Assembly: GCF_001307805.1 (NCBI RefSeq)
Contig: NZ_CP013862.1
Coordinates: 558,001-622,000 of the forward strand
Source: Lentibacillus amyloliquefaciens
Lineage (GTDB): Bacteria; Bacillota; Bacilli; Bacillales; Amphibacillaceae
DNA: 64,000 nt
Direction: 5' to 3'
Made by a program: the position numbers and the translations under genes. Positions 60,081 through 64,000 of the stretch are shown one piece after another; within the stretch, counting starts at the first letter, position 1, and every line of letters starts with the position of its first letter. Under the pieces are notes generated by a model, which was not told the origin of the DNA, searched no databases, and worked only from the letters and a program-made list of their open reading frames with translations.

Positions 60081-62075
60081 TTAAAGGGTGTTGCCGATCC
60101 GGACACCCTCGGAAATGGCATCGCTTAGACGCCTTGGTGCAATCGCGTCACCGATCATTTGTACATCAAGTTGCGGATCTGCCTGTTTCACTTGCTCGTA
60201 AAGCGCATCTTCTGCCGTTTGATAGCCAACGAATACCACCAGGTCAGCCTCATCTACAAGTCGTTCGTTTCCGGACCAGACGTCATTTAAAAGGAGGTGA
60301 CCATCCTTTTGTCCTGCAAGCTGTTGGTTGGGTGAGAGGACGACTTGATTTTCGGCAAGCAGACGATACAGCTCCGGCTTTTGCATCGCGTCGAGATCTT
60401 CACAGACGGACCACAACGGTGTGACTAATTCAACCTGAGAAGCACCGGCAGTTGCGGCGAAATTGGCTATGCTGGCTCCGCGAAACTTTCCTTCACGATC
60501 ATAGACCATAACCCGATCACCTTTTTCAATGGATACGGCTTGATCAAGAATTGCAATATCTGTTACGCAGCGCGTTGTGACGTCGCCGGCTGCAGCAAGA
60601 ATGTCCGGATAGGATCCTGTTGCAAGCACAACCTTATCGGGATCCAGTTCGATTAGACTGTCAGGCGTCATTGTCGTTTTAAGCTGCACATCAACATTTA
60701 GCCGCTCGAGTTCTCTTTTAAGCCACTCAATATGTCTGCCATAGTGTGGTCGTTCGGGAGCGGTTACAGCGGCTGTCATTTGTCCTCCAAGCTGATCACC
60801 GCGCTCCCAAATCATGACGTCATGCCCTCGTGCAGCAGCTACACGTGCAGCTTCCATCCCTGCAGGTCCGCCGCCAACGATGAGTATGCGTCGCATATAA
60901 TCTGCCGGCTCGAAATTTTCTAAAGAACTGTCGCCGATGGCAGGGTTAACGGTGCAAATGATGGGCATGCCCATATACAATCTGCCAATGCATCCTTCTG
61001 TACAAGCGTTGCAAGGGCGGATTTGAGACAGTTCTCCTTCCATTGTTTTTTGAGGCAACTCCGGATCTGCGATAATGGCCCGGGTCATACCTACCAGATC
61101 ACAATCGTCATTGACCAGGGCATCTTCTGCCTGTTCGGGGTCGAGGATTCGTCCGGCAACCAATACCGGAGCTGAGAGATTTTCTTTCATTCTATGTGCC
61201 GCGTGGTTATACGTACTGCGTGCAAAGGTATCACCCGGAACGACCGCTGATTGGGCAGCATAGGTTGCAGCATTTCCGCCAGAAATATGAAATAGGTCAA
61301 TGTGGCCCAAACGATCAAGTCTCTTGGCAATCTCGAGCATGTCATCCTGGTCAAGACCCAGATCGTCCGTAACAGGATCGCCAGTCATTCTAAAACCAAT
61401 AATAAAATCATCGGATACGGCCTCAGCGACTGCTTCAATCACCTCTTCGGAAAAACGCATGCGTCCGGTCAAGTCGCCTCCATAGCGGTCTGTCCGCTTG
61501 TTGATGGCTGGGCTCCAGAATTGTTCAATCAAATGCCCCGAAAAAGAGGTGATCTCAATCCCATCCCAACCGCATCGTTCCAGTCTTGCTGCAGCATCGG
61601 CAAAGGCATCGATGATCGGCGGTATTTCATCAATACGCAAAACATGCGGTGTTTCTCGATGAATCCCTTCTGAAATAGCAGATGGCGCCTGTAAAGGACG
61701 GCCGCTAATGGAAGAATCACCCCGTCTGCCCATGTGGGTGGCTTGAGACATAATCAACCCACCGTGAGCATGCACTTTATCTGCAAGGTCTTCTAATAAT
61801 TGTTCGTTTTCAGGGTCCCATAAGCTGACTGATCCATACGAGGCTGAAGAATATTTGTACACACTTGCCGAACCAAAGGCCATGATCAAACCGGCTCCGC
61901 CAGCTGCCTTGCGTTCAAGGTAGTCAACATGGCGTTTGTTTAACAAACCTGAATCAAACCCTGGCGCATGTGCGGTTGATACTATCCGGTTTTTCACTTC
62001 GCGGCGACCAATCTGGAAGGGGCTGAACAAATGCTGAAATTCCCTTCTTACGGTTGCTGAGTGGTCCGTATTCAT
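60081..62075 (-). CDS. TMADH/DMGDH-like FMN/4Fe-4S oxidoreductase (methylated-amine demethylase)
   Basis: 664 aa, SD GGGAGGT. N-terminal old-yellow-enzyme TIM barrel (FSPFQIGRREVKNRIVSTAH, THMGRRGDSS, FSPAINKR-like SPAINKRTDRYGG), the 4Fe-4S ligands in CNACTEGCIGRLYM...C, then a C-terminal FAD/NAD domain (ILIVGGGPAGMEAARVAAAR). Closest in layout to trimethylamine dehydrogenase, dimethylglycine/N-methylproline demethylases (DgcA/HpbO type). It probably removes a methyl group for the THF-dependent partner downstream. First gene of the minus-strand C1 run. Confidence 0.87.
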   Translation of the reverse strand: MNTDHSATVRREFQHLFSPFQIGRREVKNRIVSTAHAPGFDSGLLNKRHVDYLERKAAGGAGLIMAFGSASVYKYSSASYGSVSLWDPENEQLLEDLADKVHAHGGLIMSQATHMGRRGDSSISGRPLQAPSAISEGIHRETPHVLRIDEIPPIIDAFADAAARLERCGWDGIEITSFSGHLIEQFWSPAINKRTDRYGGDLTGRMRFSEEVIEAVAEAVSDDFIIGFRMTGDPVTDDLGLDQDDMLEIAKRLDRLGHIDLFHISGGNAATYAAQSAVVPGDTFARSTYNHAAHRMKENLSAPVLVAGRILDPEQAEDALVNDDCDLVGMTRAIIADPELPQKTMEGELSQIRPCNACTEGCIGRLYMGMPIICTVNPAIGDSSLENFEPADYMRRILIVGGGPAGMEAARVAAARGHDVMIWERGDQLGGQMTAAVTAPERPHYGRHIEWLKRELERLNVDVQLKTTMTPDSLIELDPDKVVLATGSYPDILAAAGDVTTRCVTDIAILDQAVSIEKGDRVMVYDREGKFRGASIANFAATAGASQVELVTPLWSVCEDLDAMQKPELYRLLAENQVVLSPNQQLAGQKDGHLLLNDVWSGNERLVDEADLVVFVGYQTAEDALYEQVKQADPQLDVQMIGDAIAPRRLSDAISEGVRIGNTL

Positions 62076-62139
62076 CGATTTTACCTCCCTTGGAAAATTG
62101 GCTTCTGAATAGATATTTCGGAAACATTTTTATCCCCAT

Positions 62140-62811
62140 CGGCGAAAAGGTAAGCGATTACATAACATCTCGAAAACTGCCTGCCACTGGATTGTTTTTA
62201 AATTCTGTACAGGAATTTATCGCAATGTTGTTAAAATTAAATACTTTATTTAACGAAATATTATTAGAAACCCATATTGATGTCAAGATATTTTTAAAAA
62301 ATTTTCTGATAGTTGTTTTGAACAAAATCTATATTAATAAATACAGAGCGATGGGGGTGGTTGATGTAATGGCAGATCGGTTCCACGGTGCTCTGCACGG
62401 CTGCCGATCAGACCAGCGGTATAAAGCTGAAATACTACATCCGCCCATATGAGAATTTGTCCAGAATCTGACAAAAATATGAGCTTAACAGAAGCTAGTT
62501 TCCTGAATACAAAAAGAGTGGAATAGATGAATCAAATTGTTCATAAACAGAATAATATAAATAAAAACGAAAAAATTTAGGCTTTTTACACTGTCATCAA
62601 CAAGATAGCTCATATCACAGAAACTGAATGTAAATTAATAAATAGAAAGTACACTATACTGGGTATCAAATTTAAAGATAACAGTCATCAATATTAATCA
62701 TTTTACCCGATTATGGATACCGCCTATGATGTGAGTAACAAGCAAAAGAACTAACCCAACAATATTTTGTAAAGGAGGAACCTAAAAAGAAAAATATCTA
62801 AAGGAATATGA
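62140..62811. other. intergenic region upstream of fdhA remnant
   Basis: About 670 bp, mostly AT-rich, with no SD-preceded gene. A short GC-rich patch near 62380-62450 looks like a gene remnant but is not identifiable. It should contain the divergent promoters. Confidence 0.45.
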
Positions 62812-63012
62812 ATGGCAGTAGCTAACAGAGCTGTAGCTTATAAGAAGCCTGAAGTAATAGAGGTTGAATCAATTGATTTTCCGGAGCTTGTGTTAAAAGA
62901 TGGTCCTGGTGTTCATCCCCTCAATGTCGGACGAAAATGTGAACATGGGGTCATTTTAAAGGTTGTCACAACCAATATTTGCGAACGTAATTTTTTTAAA
63001 ATAAATTACTGA
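62812..63012 (+). pseudogene. fdhA: formaldehyde dehydrogenase (glutathione-independent), N-terminal remnant
   Basis: 66 codons. NRAVAYKKPEVIEVESIDFP and LNVGRKCEHGVILKVVTTNI+C match the N-terminus of zinc-dependent glutathione-independent formaldehyde dehydrogenase (family continues IC-GSDQHM), but after TTNIC the sequence changes to ERNFFKINY and stops. About 330 residues, including the catalytic zinc and NAD domains, are missing, probably by deletion. SD AAAGGAATATGA. The link to the C1 cluster suggests formaldehyde disposal was once encoded here. Confidence 0.82.
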
Positions 63013-63039
63013 TTATTTAAACATTGGAGGAATGAAATC

Positions 63040-63468
63040 ATGACCAAAGTGAATTTGGAATTAGCAAAACAACTAACTGATGGTGCTGAAAAAGAATCAC
63101 AAAAAATTGGCGTCAACATGGTCATTACGGTTTTGGATGAAGGCGGAAATCTTATTGCCACTCATCGTATGGATGATGCTTGGCTTGCAAGTATTGATAT
63201 TGCTCAAAATAAAGCTTGGACCTCAGTGGCCCTAAAGATGTCAACTTCCAACTTGGCTGAAGCCACTGTACCTAAAGCAGAGCTATATGGACTTAATACA
63301 ACTAATAATGGAAGAATTGTCGTATTCGGTGGTGGTATCCCACTTATTCAAGACGGGAAGGTTGTCGGAGCAGTTGGTGTGAGTGGAAGTTCAGTTGACC
63401 ATGATTGTCAAGTAGCTCAAGCGGCTGTAGATGTTTTTGAAAGCCTAAACGTTAGTACCGGACAATAA
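63040..63468 (+). CDS. GlcG/HbpS-family heme-degrading/binding-like protein
   Basis: 142 aa: ITVLDEGGNLIATHRMDDA, then IAQNKAWTSVALKM, GRIVVFGGGIPLIQDGKVVG and AVGVSGSSVDHDCQVAQAAV, the GlcG/HbpS (DUF336) signature. Often found beside dehydrogenases. SD TTGGAGGAA. Lies 28 bp after the fdhA remnant, with which it was probably co-transcribed. Confidence 0.9.
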   Translation: MTKVNLELAKQLTDGAEKESQKIGVNMVITVLDEGGNLIATHRMDDAWLASIDIAQNKAWTSVALKMSTSNLAEATVPKAELYGLNTTNNGRIVVFGGGIPLIQDGKVVGAVGVSGSSVDHDCQVAQAAVDVFESLNVSTGQ

Positions 63469-64000
63469 TACAGACAAAGTAATAAGATTGTATAGTTGGG
63501 TATGACTTTTGCAGGATAGTTCGGATTCAGAATCCATCATCATAAAGAGTAAATTCCCAAAAATAACCTATGGGAATTAATCTCTCAGATTCAAATACTA
63601 CAATAGAATGCATCTTTGGTAAATGTGAAAACCGCCAACGGGGAAGACTCGTATTGAGCTAAACTCTTGGTTAAAAGGACAGAGAAGGGTGCGATATGTC
63701 CTTCTCTGTCTTTTTGGTGAAAAGAAAAGCTGAAATCGCTGGTGGATTGGTGTTACTGTGCAAAACACTGATCTTAGCCGAATATTCCTCACAAGGGTAT
63801 GTGAACATGGGCGCAAAGCCCGCTTTTAGACACCCCTTCTTTAACCTGCAAGATGGTGGAGGGTAGTGAAGGGATCATATTAGTCGCCGGGAAGAATGAC
63901 CCCATCATATATTTTTTAATTGAATGATTCCACCAATAAACCTATATTATACTTGATGATGTTATTGAAAATGTGGTTGATTGATGCAATATAATATTAC
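63469..64000. other. terminal region without recognised gene
   Basis: No convincing CDS on either strand. Holds one strong terminator (63678-63715) and GC-rich segments that could be remnants of a mobile element; not identified. Confidence 0.5.
63678..63715 (+). terminator. Rho-independent terminator
   Basis: GACAGAGAAGG / CCTTCTCTGTC perfect 11-bp stem followed by T5. Confidence 0.9.

Noticed and set aside
62054..62452. 132-codon frame opposite the start of the TMADH-like gene
   Set aside because: It begins inside the other gene's start region, lacks an SD and matches nothing; treated as intergenic.
63600..63900. Group II intron or IS remnant near the right edge
   Set aside because: Only a terminator is clear; no domain V, reverse transcriptase or inverted ends could be shown.

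Overview
The window suggests a low-GC member of the Bacillaceae, possibly a halophilic or marine genus of the Oceanobacillus/Virgibacillus type. The basis is the Shine-Dalgarno style, many GTG/TTG starts, Bacillus-type small protein families (YdhK, YhjQ, YdbS/YdbT, YozG/DUF2975, DUF3221, DUF3888, YbjQ) and a methylated-amine C1 cluster. Species and replicon type (chromosome or plasmid) cannot be settled from the sequence.

Layout. (1) 1-2.9 kb: a phage-type replication block (DnaD C-terminus, DnaC-like loader, small ORFs, ArpU-like regulator). (2) 3.0-13.9 kb: an array of short, mostly membrane or zinc-ribbon genes separated by copies of a bipartite intergenic repeat, with an intact IS21-family element (3013-5494, TGAT target duplication) dropped in between one repeat and its gene. 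(3) 13.9-15.7 kb: an SOS-box gene, a type I holin-like toxin and regulatory DNA. (4) 15.7-37.4 kb: a conjugative transfer region resembling the pSK41/pGO1 tra (trs) systems, with a MobL-type relaxase, two relaxosome-type accessory genes, a candidate oriT, coupling protein, VirB4-, VirB6- and VirB8-like proteins, a peptidoglycan hydrolase, TopB, a TOPRIM primase, an Mrr-like nuclease and an ArdC-like protein. No integrase is visible, and several transfer genes carry single-base frameshifts. (5) 37.5-51.1 kb: the repeat/cassette array resumes (acetoin reductase, asparagine synthetase, metallophosphoesterase, copper proteins, zeta-type toxin pair, orphan lipoproteins). (6) 50.3-56.5 kb: XRE/membrane pairs, then ydbS-ydbT-ABC transporter-ECF sigma, probably an envelope-stress module. 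(7) 57.4-63.5 kb: a visibly more GC-rich C1 module (TMADH/DMGDH-like oxidoreductase, GcvT-like methyltransferase, MTHFR-like reductase) next to a truncated formaldehyde dehydrogenase and a GlcG/HbpS-like gene.

The most interesting structure is the repeat array. About 30 copies of an element made of two similar 19-bp motifs (GGGCGCaattcttGAATAA and GGGCCAttttgttGAATAA, usually 34-45 bp apart) lie between genes from 2.98 to 51.1 kb. All point the same way whatever the strand of the neighbouring genes, and none lies inside the conjugative region. A complete asparagine synthetase cassette is present twice, 29 kb apart, and the identity of the two copies starts and ends at the repeat core CGGGCGC. 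A second gene (62 aa) also occurs twice with homology ending at CGGGCGC. This looks like a cassette system with site-specific or repeat-mediated boundaries, analogous in layout to an integron array but with no recognisable integrase in the window.
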